Source: Alphaproteobacteria bacterium (GTDB taxonomy: Bacteria; Pseudomonadota; Alphaproteobacteria; Puniceispirillales; Puniceispirillaceae). Taken from it: 64,000 bases of DNA. The notes under the pieces were generated by a model, which saw only the letters and a program-made list of their open reading frames with translations, was not told the DNA's origin and searched no databases. The stretch lies in contig JAKMFL010000050.1 in assembly GCA_022425485.1 (NCBI GenBank), positions 23,629 to 87,628 of the forward strand, in the 5' to 3' direction. Of this stretch, positions 18,130 through 27,422 are shown in pieces (within the stretch, counting starts at the first letter, position 1; each line of letters starts with the position of its first letter). Made by a program: the position numbers and the translations under genes.

Positions 18130-19683
18130 ATGGATATCAACGAAACAAGCAAGGACGGTCTGGCGCTCGAATATGAATTGAAACTGACCGCGCAGGATCT
18201 GGACAGCAAAATCTCTACACGTCTCGAAGAAGTGGCGAAGACAGCAAACATGCCGGGCTTCCGTCCCGGAAAAGTGCCGATGACTGTCGTAAAAGCCCGC
18301 TTTGGCGACCAAGTTAAGGGAGAAGTTATCCGCACTGAGCTGGATAATGGTGCCCGCGACGCTGTCGAAAAAAATGAACTGAAATTGGCCAGCCAACCTC
18401 GTTTGGATATTGTCTCTTATGAAGACGGCCAAGATTTGATCGCCAAGCTTATGGTTGAGGTGATGCCGGATATTTCTATTCCTGACTTAGCCGGCATTTC
18501 TGTTGACCGTCCAACCTTGCCAGCGAATGATGACGAAATTAACGAAACAATGTCTCGTCTCGCTGACGAAAATCGGCCAACCCAAAAAGTTGAGAAAGCA
18601 CGCAAAGCCAAGATGGGTGATGTGGTGCTTATCGACTTCACTGGCCGTATCGACGGTGTGGCTTTCGAAGGGGGTACCGCCTCTGATCACATGCTTGAGC
18701 TAGGCTCAAACTCATTTATTCCCGGGTTTGAAGAAGGTCTGGTTGGTGCAAGTGTTGGGGAAACGGTTGATGTAAAAGTATCCTTCCCAAGTGATTATCA
18801 GGCAGAGCATCTGGCTGGCAAAGAGGCCGTTTTTGAATGTCCGGTCAAAGAAATTCATGAAAAGGGCGATGCGAGCATTGATGATGCTCTCGCAACGAAG
18901 CTTGGATTTGAAGATTTGGAAAAGCTCCGTGAAGCGGTGGCTGGGCAGTTATCCTCACAGCATGCAATGGCATTGCGTCAGGCCGTAAAGACAAATGTTT
19001 TTGATCAGTTGGCGCAAAATATTGACTTTGATGTGCCGCCAAGTCTGCTAAAGGCTGAATATGATGGCATCGCAAAATCAATGTCTGGTGATGATGGCCA
19101 TGACCATAATCATGACCATGATCACGACCATGACCACGATCACGCGCATAGCCATGCAGCCGATGAAAATCTGGATGATGCAGAAAAAGCTGAAGCACAT
19201 GAAATGGCGCTTCGCCGTGTTCGGCTTGGCTTACTGCTGACAGAAATAGGCAATCAGAACAACATTACCGTGACGGATGAAGACACCAAGCAAGCGGTTA
19301 TGCAGCAAGCTTATCGCTTTCCGGGTCAGGAACAGCAGGTTATTGAATATTATAACAGCAACCCGGACGCGTTAAGAGAGCTAGCCGGGCCGATGTTTGA
19401 AGAGCGGGTAATGGATTATATCCTTGAAATGGCGAAAGTCACAGACAAGGAAACAACGGTTGAAGCATTGTATGCTGAAGCTGAGGAGAGAGCCAAACCA
19501 GCGAAGGCAGCGAAAGAAAAGAAGGCAGCCAAGAAGAAAGCTGCCGAGAAAAAGACTGCTGAGAAAAAAACTGCTGCTAAAAAGTCTGATACGAAAGCAG
19601 CCTCTGCTAAAAAGGCACCTGCTAAAAAGGCAGCCGCCAAAAAGCCCGCTAAAAAAGCGGCTTCAAAAGCGAAAAAAAGTTAG
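18130..19683 (+). CDS. tig: Trigger factor with His/Asp-rich insert and Lys/Ala-rich tail
   Basis: 517 residues, longer than the usual 430-450. Trigger factor is the ribosome-bound chaperone. The ribosome-binding loop GFRPGKVP is at about 56-63, and the FKBP-type PPIase domain lies at about 155-240 (GDVVLIDFTGRIDG, then FIPGFEEGLVG). The C-terminal substrate cradle is interrupted at about 320-345 by an insert of alternating His and Asp, likely to bind metal. Residues 453-517 form a KKAAAKK-type tail like histone H1, probably binding nucleic acid or rRNA. These two additions explain the extra length. It sits between tRNA-Leu and clpP, the standard alphaproteobacterial order, and ends in a strong terminator. 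Confidence 0.96.
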   Translation: MDINETSKDGLALEYELKLTAQDLDSKISTRLEEVAKTANMPGFRPGKVPMTVVKARFGDQVKGEVIRTELDNGARDAVEKNELKLASQPRLDIVSYEDGQDLIAKLMVEVMPDISIPDLAGISVDRPTLPANDDEINETMSRLADENRPTQKVEKARKAKMGDVVLIDFTGRIDGVAFEGGTASDHMLELGSNSFIPGFEEGLVGASVGETVDVKVSFPSDYQAEHLAGKEAVFECPVKEIHEKGDASIDDALATKLGFEDLEKLREAVAGQLSSQHAMALRQAVKTNVFDQLAQNIDFDVPPSLLKAEYDGIAKSMSGDDGHDHNHDHDHDHDHDHAHSHAADENLDDAEKAEAHEMALRRVRLGLLLTEIGNQNNITVTDEDTKQAVMQQAYRFPGQEQQVIEYYNSNPDALRELAGPMFEERVMDYILEMAKVTDKETTVEALYAEAEERAKPAKAAKEKKAAKKKAAEKKTAEKKTAAKKSDTKAASAKKAPAKKAAAKKPAKKAASKAKKS

Positions 19684-19712
19684 CAGAACATAGCTAAAAA
19701 CTCATATTCATG

Positions 19713-19748
19713 AAAACTGCCAGCCTTTCGGGGTTGGCAGTTTTTATT
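19713..19748 (+). terminator. Rho-independent terminator of tig
   Basis: AACTGCCAGCC pairs with GGTTGGCAGTT around TTTCGG, followed by a T-rich run. It lies 30 bp after the tig stop. Confidence 0.9.
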
Positions 19749-19887
19749 TAAGTTCCTACATTAATAATTATAGCTGTGAAGTTACGCGGCTAAAGCGGTG
19801 GGGAATATAGCTTATATTCGCTATCGCTACCCTTAAATTCTGCTTTGCCAGTTCTATTTTTCTGGTTGGCCTCAAACGGAGAAGATA

Positions 19888-20532
19888 ATGACCCAAACAA
19901 TGAATGTAGCACCGCCTATGGATATGAACCTTGTGCCGATGGTGATCGAGCAAACAGGGCGGGGTGAGCGGTCTTTTGATATCTTCTCGCGCTTATTAAA
20001 GGAACGTATTATCTTCCTTAACGGGCCGGTCGAAGATGTGATGGCTTCTCTTGTATGTGCCCAGCTTTTATTCTTGGAATCAGAAAATCCGAACAAAGAT
20101 ATCTTTATGTATATTAATTCGCCGGGCGGAATCGTTACCTCTGGTTTGGCGATTTATGACACGATGCAATATATTCGCCCAGACGTGGCAACTGTTTGCA
20201 TTGGACAAGCGGCATCTATGGGCTCGCTGCTATTGACAGCCGGGGCAGCTGGCAAACGTTACTCCCTTCCGCATTCGCGTATTATGACGCATCAGCCTTC
20301 TGGTGGTTTTCAAGGCCAAGCGACCGATATTGAAATCCATGCCAAGGAAATCCTGTCTTTGCGAACTCGTCTGAACAAGATTTATGAGCAGCATTCAGGT
20401 AAGACCCTCAAGCAGATCGAAAAGATTATGGAGCGCGACACCTTTATGTCGCCAGAGGAAGCAAAAGAAATGGGCTTGATTGATGAGGTGGTCTCGAAAC
20501 GCCCTAATGAGGCTGAAGAGGCCAAGAAATAG
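19888..20532 (+). CDS. clpP: ATP-dependent Clp protease proteolytic subunit
   Basis: 214 residues. The Ser-His-Asp triad is visible: serine near 110 in [10 protein letters not shown], histidine in [10 protein letters not shown], and aspartate near 183. The INSPGG oxyanion block is at about 76-81. Tetradecameric ClpP degrades unfolded substrates fed by ClpX or ClpA. A GGAGAAG ribosome site precedes the ATG. clpX follows 158 bp downstream, so the two are probably co-regulated. Confidence 0.98.
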   Translation: MTQTMNVAPPMDMNLVPMVIEQTGRGERSFDIFSRLLKERIIFLNGPVEDVMASLVCAQLLFLESENPNKDIFMYINSPGGIVTSGLAIYDTMQYIRPDVATVCIGQAASMGSLLLTAGAAGKRYSLPHSRIMTHQPSGGFQGQATDIEIHAKEILSLRTRLNKIYEQHSGKTLKQIEKIMERDTFMSPEEAKEMGLIDEVVSKRPNEAEEAKK

Positions 20533-20690
20533 CGCCATATCAGCTTTTTTGTCAGGTGTGCTTCTAACTGCCGCACATCTGGGGTAAGATTTTTGTTGAG
20601 ATAAAAGTTAACACCCGTCTACTATAAAAGACGAAATAACCATTCTAAGGGAGCCGCCCCGTTAATTTGCGGTCAGGAGCGAAGAAAAAG

Positions 20691-21962
20691 ATGGCAAAGT
20701 CAGAAGATGAGTCCAAATCCACCCTTTTTTGTTCCTTTTGTGGCAAAAGCCAGCATGAGGTACGCAAACTGATAGCAGGCCCAACGGTTTTTATCTGTGA
20801 TGAATGTGTCGAGCTATGCATGGATATTATCCGTGAGGAGCATAAAAGCGCAGTCACAAAATCGAGCGATGGCATTCCAACCCCGCAAGAAATCAATAAG
20901 GTTTTGGATGATTATGTCATCGGCCAAGCTAAAGCAAAGCGTGTTCTGGCAGTGGCGGTGCATAACCATTACAAACGGCTGGCTAACGAAGGTAAGACAG
21001 GCGAGCTGGAAATCCAAAAGTCTAATATCATGCTCGTTGGGCCAACCGGCTGTGGTAAAACATTGCTGGCTCAATCACTTGCGCGGATGCTAGATGTGCC
21101 CTTTACAATGGCAGATGCCACCACCCTAACCGAAGCTGGCTATGTGGGGGAAGATGTTGAAAATATCATCTTAAAACTTCTGCAAGCTTCTGATTATAAT
21201 GTGGAAAAAGCCCAGCGTGGTATCGTCTATATTGATGAAGTTGATAAGATTTCACGGAAATCTGATAACCCGTCTATCACCCGTGATGTGTCAGGGGAAG
21301 GGGTTCAGCAAGCGCTGTTAAAGATTATGGAAGGCACCGTTGCTTCTGTGCCGCCGCAAGGGGGGCGCAAGCACCCGCAGCAGGAATTTTTGCAGGTTGA
21401 TACCACCAATATCCTATTTATCTGTGGGGGCGCATTTGCGGGTTTAGACAAAATTATTTCTGGTCGCAATAGTGGTGCAGGTATCGGGTTTGGCGCGGAT
21501 GTGCGCGACCCTGATGAGCGTAATATTAGCCAGCTGCTAGGTGATTTAGAACCAGAGGATCTGATTAAATTTGGTCTCATCCCAGAATTTATTGGCCGAC
21601 TGCCCGTAATTGCTACCTTAGAGGATTTGGATGAGGAAGCGCTAATACGCATTCTTACTGAGCCTAAAAATGCGCTGACTAAGCAATATAAAGCGTTGTT
21701 TGATATGGATGGGGTCACGCTTGATTTCCGGGAAGATGCGCTGCGCGCTATCGCGAAAAAGGCTATTGAGCGCAAAACAGGTGCTAGAGGCCTGCGTTCA
21801 ATCCTAGAAGCTATTTTGATGGATCCCATGTTTGATATTCCAACCGCTACCGATATCGAAGAAGTGATTATCAATGAGGAGGTTGTCACAGGTACAGCCT
21901 CGCCTTTGGTTGTCCACACGAATATGGGTAAAGAAGCCAAGCCATCCGCAAAATCTTCTTAA
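20691..21962 (+). CDS. clpX: ATP-dependent Clp protease ATP-binding subunit ClpX
   Basis: 423 residues from the ATG at 20691, which follows AGGAG; an upstream TTG is less likely. The N-terminal zinc-binding domain has [11 protein letters not shown] and CDECVELC (residues 13-39). The AAA+ core has Walker A GPTGCGKT (about 116-123), Walker [11 protein letters not shown], the pore loop GYVGEDVE, and sensor 2 GARGLRS. The IGF-type loop that docks on ClpP is present as IGFGADV. ClpX unfolds tagged proteins for ClpP; in this lineage it would also clear cell-cycle regulators. Confidence 0.98.
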   Translation: MAKSEDESKSTLFCSFCGKSQHEVRKLIAGPTVFICDECVELCMDIIREEHKSAVTKSSDGIPTPQEINKVLDDYVIGQAKAKRVLAVAVHNHYKRLANEGKTGELEIQKSNIMLVGPTGCGKTLLAQSLARMLDVPFTMADATTLTEAGYVGEDVENIILKLLQASDYNVEKAQRGIVYIDEVDKISRKSDNPSITRDVSGEGVQQALLKIMEGTVASVPPQGGRKHPQQEFLQVDTTNILFICGGAFAGLDKIISGRNSGAGIGFGADVRDPDERNISQLLGDLEPEDLIKFGLIPEFIGRLPVIATLEDLDEEALIRILTEPKNALTKQYKALFDMDGVTLDFREDALRAIAKKAIERKTGARGLRSILEAILMDPMFDIPTATDIEEVIINEEVVTGTASPLVVHTNMGKEAKPSAKSS

Positions 21963-21977
21963 ACAAAATTTTTGATG

Positions 21978-22028
21978 TTGCCCTGCCTTGTGAAAAATAA
22001 AGCAGGGCAATAGCTTAAGCCTTTTTTT
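21978..22028 (+). terminator. Likely terminator after clpX
   Basis: TTGCCCTGC (21978-21986) pairs perfectly with GCAGGGCAA (22002-22010). The T-run (TTTTTTT) comes only about 12 bases after the stem, so termination may be imperfect. Confidence 0.6.
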
Positions 22029-22107
22029 GTGCGGTTAAGAGCCTTCAAAGTTGTGGGGGCAATACGTACAGGCATGGATATTGCACTTAAGTTTGTACCT
22101 GCGGCCT

Positions 22108-22130
22108 CTTGAATTTTCGTGTTTCATATA
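22108..22130 (+). promoter_or_regulatory. Possible heat-shock (RpoH-type) promoter of lon
   Basis: CTTGAA (22108-22113), an 11-base spacer and CATATA (22125-22130) resemble the CTTGAA / C-rich -10 layout of sigma-32 promoters. lon is a classical heat-shock gene. The -10 match is weak and this is only a pattern match. Confidence 0.3.
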
Positions 22131-22211
22131 CACATTGATTAGAGTGCTGACACTTTTGTTTTGCACCGCTTTGTATCTGCCCTTTCGCAGAGAAAAAACA
22201 GGAATTATATT

Positions 22212-24614
22212 ATGACTGACCTCTCCACCACACCTCATATGCCAGTACTGCCTTTGCGGGACATTGTTGTATTTCCGCACATGATTGTGCCGCTTTTTGT
22301 TGGCCGAGAGAAGTCAGTGCGCGCTCTTGAAACGGTGATGTCTGAGAATAAGCAAATCCTGCTCCTCACCCAAACGGATGCAGCTATCGAAGATCCGTCA
22401 GCTGAAGATATGTTCACCATGGGTACTATCGGCAATATCTTGCAGATGCTTAAACTGCCTGACGGGACTGTAAAAGTTTTGGTAGAAGGCGTGGCGCGTG
22501 CACAGGTCACTGAATTGCACGAGGCTGGGCCTTACATGACAGGTGAGGCGGTAGAGTGTGAAGATCCGCTAACCTCTGAAGCAGAGTTGATTGCGCTTGG
22601 TAAGGCGACGGTTCAGCAGTTTGAGCATTATATTAAATTAAATAAGAAAATTGCCTCAGAAGTGATGGTGTCGATAAACCAAATCGAAGAGACAGGCAAA
22701 ATTGCGGACACGATTGCCTCGCACCTTGCGGTGAAGATTGTTGAAAAACAGAAGCTGCTTGAAATAGAGGATGTTAAGGAACGTCTAGAAGCTATCTATG
22801 GCATCATGGAAGGCGAAATCGGTGTCCTGCAAGTTGAAAAGCGGATTCGCAACCGTGTTAAACGCCAAATGGAAAAAACCCAGCGCGAATATTATTTGAA
22901 CGAGCAGATGAAGGCGATCCAGAAAGAGCTAGGCGAGGGGGAAGATGGCCGCAATGAGGTGGACGAAATTGCTGAACAAATTGTGGCTGCCAAAATGCCT
23001 AAAGAAGCCCATGAAAAAGCAGAAACAGAGTTGAAGAAGCTGCGCAATATGGGCGCGATGAGCGCAGAAGCTACCGTTGTGCGCAATTACCTAGACTGGA
23101 TGACCAGTATGCCTTGGAAAAAGGCAAACCGGGTAAATAAGGACATCTCTAAAGCTCGGGAGATTTTAGACGCTGACCATTATGGGTTGGAGAAGGTCAA
23201 AGACAGGATCATCGAATTTCTAGCTGTTCAAAAACGCACCAAAAAGGTGAAAGGGCCTATTTTATGTTTAGTGGGCCCTCCGGGTGTAGGTAAAACCTCG
23301 CTTGGTAAGTCAATCGCCAAAGCATCGGGGCGCGAATATGTCCGCATGGCGCTTGGCGGGGTGCGTGATGAGGCAGAAATTCGTGGACATCGGCGTACAT
23401 ATATTGGCTCCATGCCAGGTAAAATTGTGCAAGGCATGAAAAAAGCAGGCAAGAACAACCCGCTATTTCTGCTAGATGAGATCGATAAGATTGGTGCAGA
23501 TTGGCGCGGCGATCCTAGTTCTGCCTTGCTTGAGGTTTTGGATCCAGCACAAAATGCGACCTTCCAAGATCATTATTTGGAAGTAGATTTTGATTTATCC
23601 AATGTGATGTTTATCACGACGGCTAATTCGCTAAATATGCCGCAGCCATTGCTAGACAGAATGGAGATTATCCGCTTGTCTGGCTACACTGAGGATGAAA
23701 AGCGGGAAATCGCGCGCGCGCATCTTATTCCGCGTCAGATGGATGAACATGGATTAAAAGAACAAGAGCTAACGCTTGAAGATGACGCGCTTATCGCTGT
23801 TATACGAAATTATACACGTGAGGCAGGCGTGCGTAACCTTGAGCGGGAAATAGCCAAAATTGCCCGTAAGGCGCTGACCCGTATTGTCAGCGGTGAGGCA
23901 GAAAGTTTGACCATTAATGCCAGTGACCTTGATGATTATCTAGGGGTGAAACGCTTTAAATTCGGCGAGATCGACACCGAAGATCAGGTGGGCGTGGTGA
24001 CAGGGCTTGCTTGGACAGAAGTAGGCGGTGAGTTACTGCAGGTGGAAGCGGTTAAAGTGCCGGGCAAAGGCAAGATTACAGCTACTGGCAAACTAGGCGA
24101 CGTAATGAAAGAATCCATCCAAGCGTCTGAGTTTTTCATTAAATCAAGAGCCGCTGCATATGGAATCGATCTTGAACAGGCCGAAAAACATGATGTGCAT
24201 GTGCATGTGCCAGAAGGGGCTACCCCGAAAGATGGCCCATCTGCAGGCGTTGCCATGGTTACGTCCATCGTTTCTGCCCATACCAGCAATCCGGTGCGCA
24301 AAGATGTTGCCATGACGGGTGAAATTACGTTGCGTGGACGTGTACTGGCCATTGGCGGGTTAAAGGAAAAGCTGCTTGCTGCGCTGCGTGGGGGCATCAA
24401 AACAGTCCTGATTCCAAAAGAAAATGAGAAAGATTTGGCGGATGTGCCAGATAATGTAAAGGAAGCCTTGGAAATAATCCCCATTAATCTGATTGATGAA
24501 GCGTTAAACGTGGCGCTTGTAAGGGGATTGAGCCCAATGGAAGAGAAGTCAGAGGCGGCTGTAGCCCCAATTGCGGCCAAGCCAGCCACCGCAGAAGATA
24601 TTACAGCTCACTAA
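22212..24614 (+). CDS. lon: ATP-dependent protease La (Lon)
   Basis: 800 residues from the ATG at 22212, where the conserved MPVLPLRDIVVFPHM segment begins. The N-terminal LON substrate-binding domain (about 10-205) is followed by a coiled-coil (about 220-270), then AAA+ with GPPGVGKTSLGKS and FLLDEIDKIG. The protease domain has the catalytic serine in PKDGPSAG (about 677) and the partner lysine in GLKEKLLAA. It degrades misfolded and regulatory proteins, including CcrM in Caulobacter. The separate leader after clpX suggests its own promoter. Confidence 0.98.
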   Translation: MTDLSTTPHMPVLPLRDIVVFPHMIVPLFVGREKSVRALETVMSENKQILLLTQTDAAIEDPSAEDMFTMGTIGNILQMLKLPDGTVKVLVEGVARAQVTELHEAGPYMTGEAVECEDPLTSEAELIALGKATVQQFEHYIKLNKKIASEVMVSINQIEETGKIADTIASHLAVKIVEKQKLLEIEDVKERLEAIYGIMEGEIGVLQVEKRIRNRVKRQMEKTQREYYLNEQMKAIQKELGEGEDGRNEVDEIAEQIVAAKMPKEAHEKAETELKKLRNMGAMSAEATVVRNYLDWMTSMPWKKANRVNKDISKAREILDADHYGLEKVKDRIIEFLAVQKRTKKVKGPILCLVGPPGVGKTSLGKSIAKASGREYVRMALGGVRDEAEIRGHRRTYIGSMPGKIVQGMKKAGKNNPLFLLDEIDKIGADWRGDPSSALLEVLDPAQNATFQDHYLEVDFDLSNVMFITTANSLNMPQPLLDRMEIIRLSGYTEDEKREIARAHLIPRQMDEHGLKEQELTLEDDALIAVIRNYTREAGVRNLEREIAKIARKALTRIVSGEAESLTINASDLDDYLGVKRFKFGEIDTEDQVGVVTGLAWTEVGGELLQVEAVKVPGKGKITATGKLGDVMKESIQASEFFIKSRAAAYGIDLEQAEKHDVHVHVPEGATPKDGPSAGVAMVTSIVSAHTSNPVRKDVAMTGEITLRGRVLAIGGLKEKLLAALRGGIKTVLIPKENEKDLADVPDNVKEALEIIPINLIDEALNVALVRGLSPMEEKSEAAVAPIAAKPATAEDITAH

Positions 24615-24669
24615 AAGTGATTTGTTAGACCTAATTTGTGTTTTTTCGCAGTTTTGCTTAGCTTTTTTG

Positions 24670-24699
24670 TTGACCATATTCGTTATGAGTGAGTAAGGT
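24670..24699 (+). promoter_or_regulatory. Possible sigma-70 promoter of hup
   Basis: TTGACC (24670-24675), an 18-base gap and TAAGGT (24694-24699) lie about 60 bp before the hup ATG. The -10 is only partly matched. Confidence 0.35.
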
Positions 24700-24757
24700 A
24701 GGCACATTCGCGTTTCGCGTTTCACTTAACACTCTATCTAAATAAGGGGATCAACCC

Positions 24758-25033
24758 ATGAACAAAAACGATTTGGTTTCAGCCGTTGCTGAACATTCAG
24801 GCCTTTCTAAAACTGATGCAGGCCGCGCCGTAGATGCGGTTTTCGGCTCAATTGAAGGTGCACTGAAAGCTGGTGATGAAGTAAGAATTGTAGGTTTTGG
24901 GTCTTTTTCTGTAGCACATCGTGCGGCAAGCACTGGTCGTAACCCACGTACCGGTGAGGCCATCCAAATTGCGGCGTCAAAGCAGCCTAAATTTAAGGCT
25001 GGTGCGCCTCTGAAAGCTGCTGTTAACGGTTAA
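24758..25033 (+). CDS. hup: HU family DNA-binding protein
   Basis: 91 residues, standard HU length. MNKNDLVSAVAEHSGLSKTD starts the helical dimer domain. GFGSF and RNPRTGEAI (about 61-69) form the arm that wraps into the DNA minor groove, and FKAGAPLKAAV ends the protein. HU bends and compacts DNA. AAGGGGATC precedes the ATG. Its position after lon and before tRNA-Val is conserved in many alphaproteobacteria. A perfect terminator follows. Confidence 0.97.
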   Translation: MNKNDLVSAVAEHSGLSKTDAGRAVDAVFGSIEGALKAGDEVRIVGFGSFSVAHRAASTGRNPRTGEAIQIAASKQPKFKAGAPLKAAVNG

Positions 25034-25050
25034 TTTCATTTTGACATTAG

Positions 25051-25086
25051 CGTTGACCCATGGCATATGTGGGTCAACGTTTTTTT
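25051..25086 (+). terminator. Rho-independent terminator of hup
   Basis: CGTTGACCCA pairs perfectly with TGGGTCAACG around TGGCATATG, followed by seven T residues. It lies 18 bp after the hup stop. Confidence 0.95.
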
Positions 25087-25098
25087 ATGGATTAAACA

Positions 25099-25174
25099 GG
25101 GTGGTTAGCTCAGCTGGGAGAGCAACTCGTTTACACCGAGTAGGTCGGGGGTTCGAGCCCCTCACCACCCACCA
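25099..25174 (+). tRNA. tRNA-Val (TAC)
   Basis: 76-nt cloverleaf. The anticodon stem-loop ACTCG-TTTACAC-CGAGT gives TAC. The acceptor GGGTGGT pairs with ACCACCC, A73 and encoded CCA are present. Confidence 0.97.
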
Positions 25175-25208
25175 TAAAATAGTCGTTCAAACCTATGGCT
25201 TTTAAATT

Positions 25209-25234
25209 AAACAGGCATTTTGCCTGTTTTTTTT
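25209..25234 (+). terminator. Terminator after tRNA-Val
   Basis: ACAGGC pairs with GCCTGT around ATTTT, followed by a run of T residues. Confidence 0.85.
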
Positions 25235-25360
25235 GTGCCCTTTTTTAAAATTTTCCAATGAAAGCTGCTCGTGGTTTATCTTGCCAGTGAAGCTTTACGG
25301 TAGCAGACTGGCAGGGCAAAATTATTTGCCTGATTTAATGGATTAAGGGGATTTTACGTA

Positions 25361-26311
25361 ATGTCTGCTTCACATATATTTGGCCCACATAAATTAATGC
25401 CCTCTGGCCTATGTTTTGGAACGATGCAGTTTGGCGCTGGTGCTTCTGAGAGCGATAGCGCAGCTATGTATGATGCGTGCCGGCAAGCTGGTATTAATTT
25501 TTTTGACACAGCCTATGTTTATACTGAAGGCCGTTCAGAAGAAATTTTGGGAAAATTAATTTCAACGGAGCGAGAGGATTTAGTCCTTGTTACCAAAGCA
25601 GGGGCTGTTGGTGGCTCATCTGCGCGGAATATTCGGGAACAGCTCGATATTAGCCTCACGCGTTTAAACCAAGATTACACGGATATCTTTTTTCTGCACC
25701 GTTTTGATGATGATGTGCCGTTAGAGGAAACTTTTGCTGAATTGGCAAAGTTAAAGGAGCAGGGAAAATTCTATCATCTAGGCGTATCTAATTTTGCCGC
25801 GTGGCAGGTGATGAAAGCGCAAGGTGTGGCCAATCTGAAAGGCTATCCTCGCATCGAAATTCTGCAACCTATGTATAATCTGGTTAAACGTCAGGCTGAG
25901 GTGGAAATATTGCCAATGGCGGCGGCTGAAGACATAGCTGTTATCAGCTATAGCCCGCTTGGTGGTGGTTTGCTGACCGGTAAATATCGCGGCGGTATTG
26001 CCGAAGAGGGGCGCTTTAGTTGGGATGAGAAATATGCGGCGCGTTACGGCCAAGATTGGATGCATAAAGCGGCAACCCGCTTGTCGGAAATTGCGGATCA
26101 GGCAGGCGTAGCGCCAGCTGCGCTTGCTGTGGCGTGGGTTGCAAAACATCCAGCGATTACCGCGCCTATCATCAGTGCGCGCAATGTTGACCAGTTAGCC
26201 CCCTCTCTCGGCGCGGCAAAGATCACCATCAATGCAGATATGTATGCACAGCTAAACGCGTTAGTGCCCACCCCGCCGCCAGCTACAGACAGGCTTGAAG
26301 AGCAGGGTTAG
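25361..26311 (+). CDS. Aldo/keto reductase
   Basis: 316 residues forming a TIM-barrel NADPH oxidoreductase. The catalytic tetrad is visible: Asp in NFFDTAYVY (about 47-55) with Tyr in the same block, Lys in VLVTKAGAV (about 79), and His in IFFLHRFDD (about 113). GVSNFAAW and SPLGGGLLTGKY are typical of the AKR family that resembles the Shaker channel beta subunit and YajO. Aldehydes or ketones are reduced; the exact substrate is unknown. It begins the accessory stretch between tRNA-Val and nuoA, and a small ABM gene follows 39 bp on, perhaps in the same transcript. Confidence 0.92.
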   Translation: MSASHIFGPHKLMPSGLCFGTMQFGAGASESDSAAMYDACRQAGINFFDTAYVYTEGRSEEILGKLISTEREDLVLVTKAGAVGGSSARNIREQLDISLTRLNQDYTDIFFLHRFDDDVPLEETFAELAKLKEQGKFYHLGVSNFAAWQVMKAQGVANLKGYPRIEILQPMYNLVKRQAEVEILPMAAAEDIAVISYSPLGGGLLTGKYRGGIAEEGRFSWDEKYAARYGQDWMHKAATRLSEIADQAGVAPAALAVAWVAKHPAITAPIISARNVDQLAPSLGAAKITINADMYAQLNALVPTPPPATDRLEEQG

Positions 26312-26350
26312 TGGGCGCGTTAACGATAAATATCCAAAGGAGGTCGCGGC

Positions 26351-26671
26351 ATGTATGCTATCATTTTTGAAGTGTGGCCCTTTGCAAAGGGCAGAGACAG
26401 ATATTTTGAACTGGCCGCCCAATTAAAACAGATTTTAGTCTCTCAGCCCGGCTTTATATCTGTTGAGCGCTTTCAGAGCCTGATAGATGAAGAAAAGCTG
26501 CTTAGCCTATCCTTTTGGGAATCAGAACTGGCAATCGCTGGATGGCGAGAACAGATTGATCACATTGATGCCCAGAAGGAGGGCAAGGAAAAGCTCTTTA
26601 AATCTTACCGAATACGGGTAGTGAAAATAGAGCGTGATTATAGCTTTGATGCTGAAGATGCAAGCGCGTAA
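26351..26671 (+). CDS. Antibiotic biosynthesis monooxygenase (ABM) domain protein
   Basis: 106 residues with a ferredoxin-like alpha/beta fold. YAIIFEVWPFAKGRDRYFEL begins the first strand and helix. Then comes a GFISVERFQSL strand, the SLSFWESELAIAGWRE block (SxWxS/Exxxxx WR is the ABM hallmark), and a C-terminal RVVKIERDY strand. ABM proteins act as small cofactor-free oxygenases or heme/quinone-handling enzymes, often in stress response. A strong AAAGGAGG ribosome site lies just upstream. The aldo/keto reductase gene precedes it. Confidence 0.85.
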   Translation: MYAIIFEVWPFAKGRDRYFELAAQLKQILVSQPGFISVERFQSLIDEEKLLSLSFWESELAIAGWREQIDHIDAQKEGKEKLFKSYRIRVVKIERDYSFDAEDASA

Positions 26672-26687
26672 GGCTGGCGGCACTGCC

Positions 26688-27422
26688 TTATTTCTGCATA
26701 GATACGCGGATATTATGGAAATCGGCTGGCGGTTCTAGCAGGCGAGTTTTATAAACTTTTTCTGAATTACCCGGCACTTCATCGCCTGCGACTGCCATAG
26801 GCCAAGCCATCAGCTGTTTATTTTGCTTATTTATCAGCTCAATTTCAAATAATCTTGGCCGGCCAACCCCGCCGCCTCTGTTTACTACCGTAATAAAAAT
26901 ATCTAGCGCCCGCCCTAATTCTGTATCAACCAGCTGATAATTTGCGCCTTTAAGCGCAAAATCCGCTATTGCAGGCGGGGCAGGGGCTATAGGCGGCGCT
27001 TGCGGCGGAATAGCTGGGTTCAGATTTGTATCAGCAATAATTGGCGCAAGAGGTGTTAGCCTATCTGGGGCAGGCGCGCTTTCGCTGACATTCTTATCAG
27101 CAGCTGTGCTTGGTGGTGTAGCGGCTTGTGTATCTGCCTGTATATCTGCCCTCTGGCTTTTGACCTTTTCGATATAGACGCCAACAAGACTAGCCAGCAT
27201 ATAGCTAAGCCCAGCAAATAAAAGCAACAGCAGCAGATTTTTGAAAATACTGACAAGAGAGAAGCGGTATTTTTTGCGCTTAAGCGCTTTATTCTGATTG
27301 GCTGGTTTTTTCTTAATCGGCGTGCGGGCCAACTCCATTGCGTCCGATACGGTGCGCATTTTCTGGCTTAGCCGCTCAATTGCCTGCTCAATTTCTTGAT
27401 TTTCTTGGGTTTGGGTCGCCAT
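26688..27422 (-). CDS. Single-pass membrane protein with DUF3426-like C-terminus
   Basis: 244 residues. A coiled-coil-prone, charged N-terminus (about 1-50) is followed by one hydrophobic helix (NLLLLLLFAGLSYMLASLVG, about 62-81), a Pro/Ala-rich linker (about 95-150), and a beta-rich C-terminal domain (about 155-244). The tail (GRALDIFITVVNRG, then IELINKQNKQLMAWPM and PPADFHNIRVSM) resembles DUF3426, but the zinc-ribbon often fused to that domain is missing. Topology suggests a cytoplasmic N-terminus and periplasmic C-terminus. No function is known; it converges with the ABM gene. Confidence 0.65.
   Translation of the reverse strand: MATQTQENQEIEQAIERLSQKMRTVSDAMELARTPIKKKPANQNKALKRKKYRFSLVSIFKNLLLLLLFAGLSYMLASLVGVYIEKVKSQRADIQADTQAATPPSTAADKNVSESAPAPDRLTPLAPIIADTNLNPAIPPQAPPIAPAPPAIADFALKGANYQLVDTELGRALDIFITVVNRGGGVGRPRLFEIELINKQNKQLMAWPMAVAGDEVPGNSEKVYKTRLLEPPADFHNIRVSMQK

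Noticed and set aside
17908-18432. 174-codon minus-strand frame across tRNA-Leu and the tig start
   Set aside because: It runs antisense to a tRNA and a conserved gene, and its end resembles the usual false peptide produced by reversed tRNA sequence.
19081-19150. Possible short repeat array (gaccatga units)
   Set aside because: It is the coding sequence of the His/Asp insert of trigger factor, not a CRISPR or intergenic repeat.
19416-19693. Open frames on both strands within the tig tail
   Set aside because: They arise from the Lys/Ala-rich low-complexity coding sequence and have no other support.
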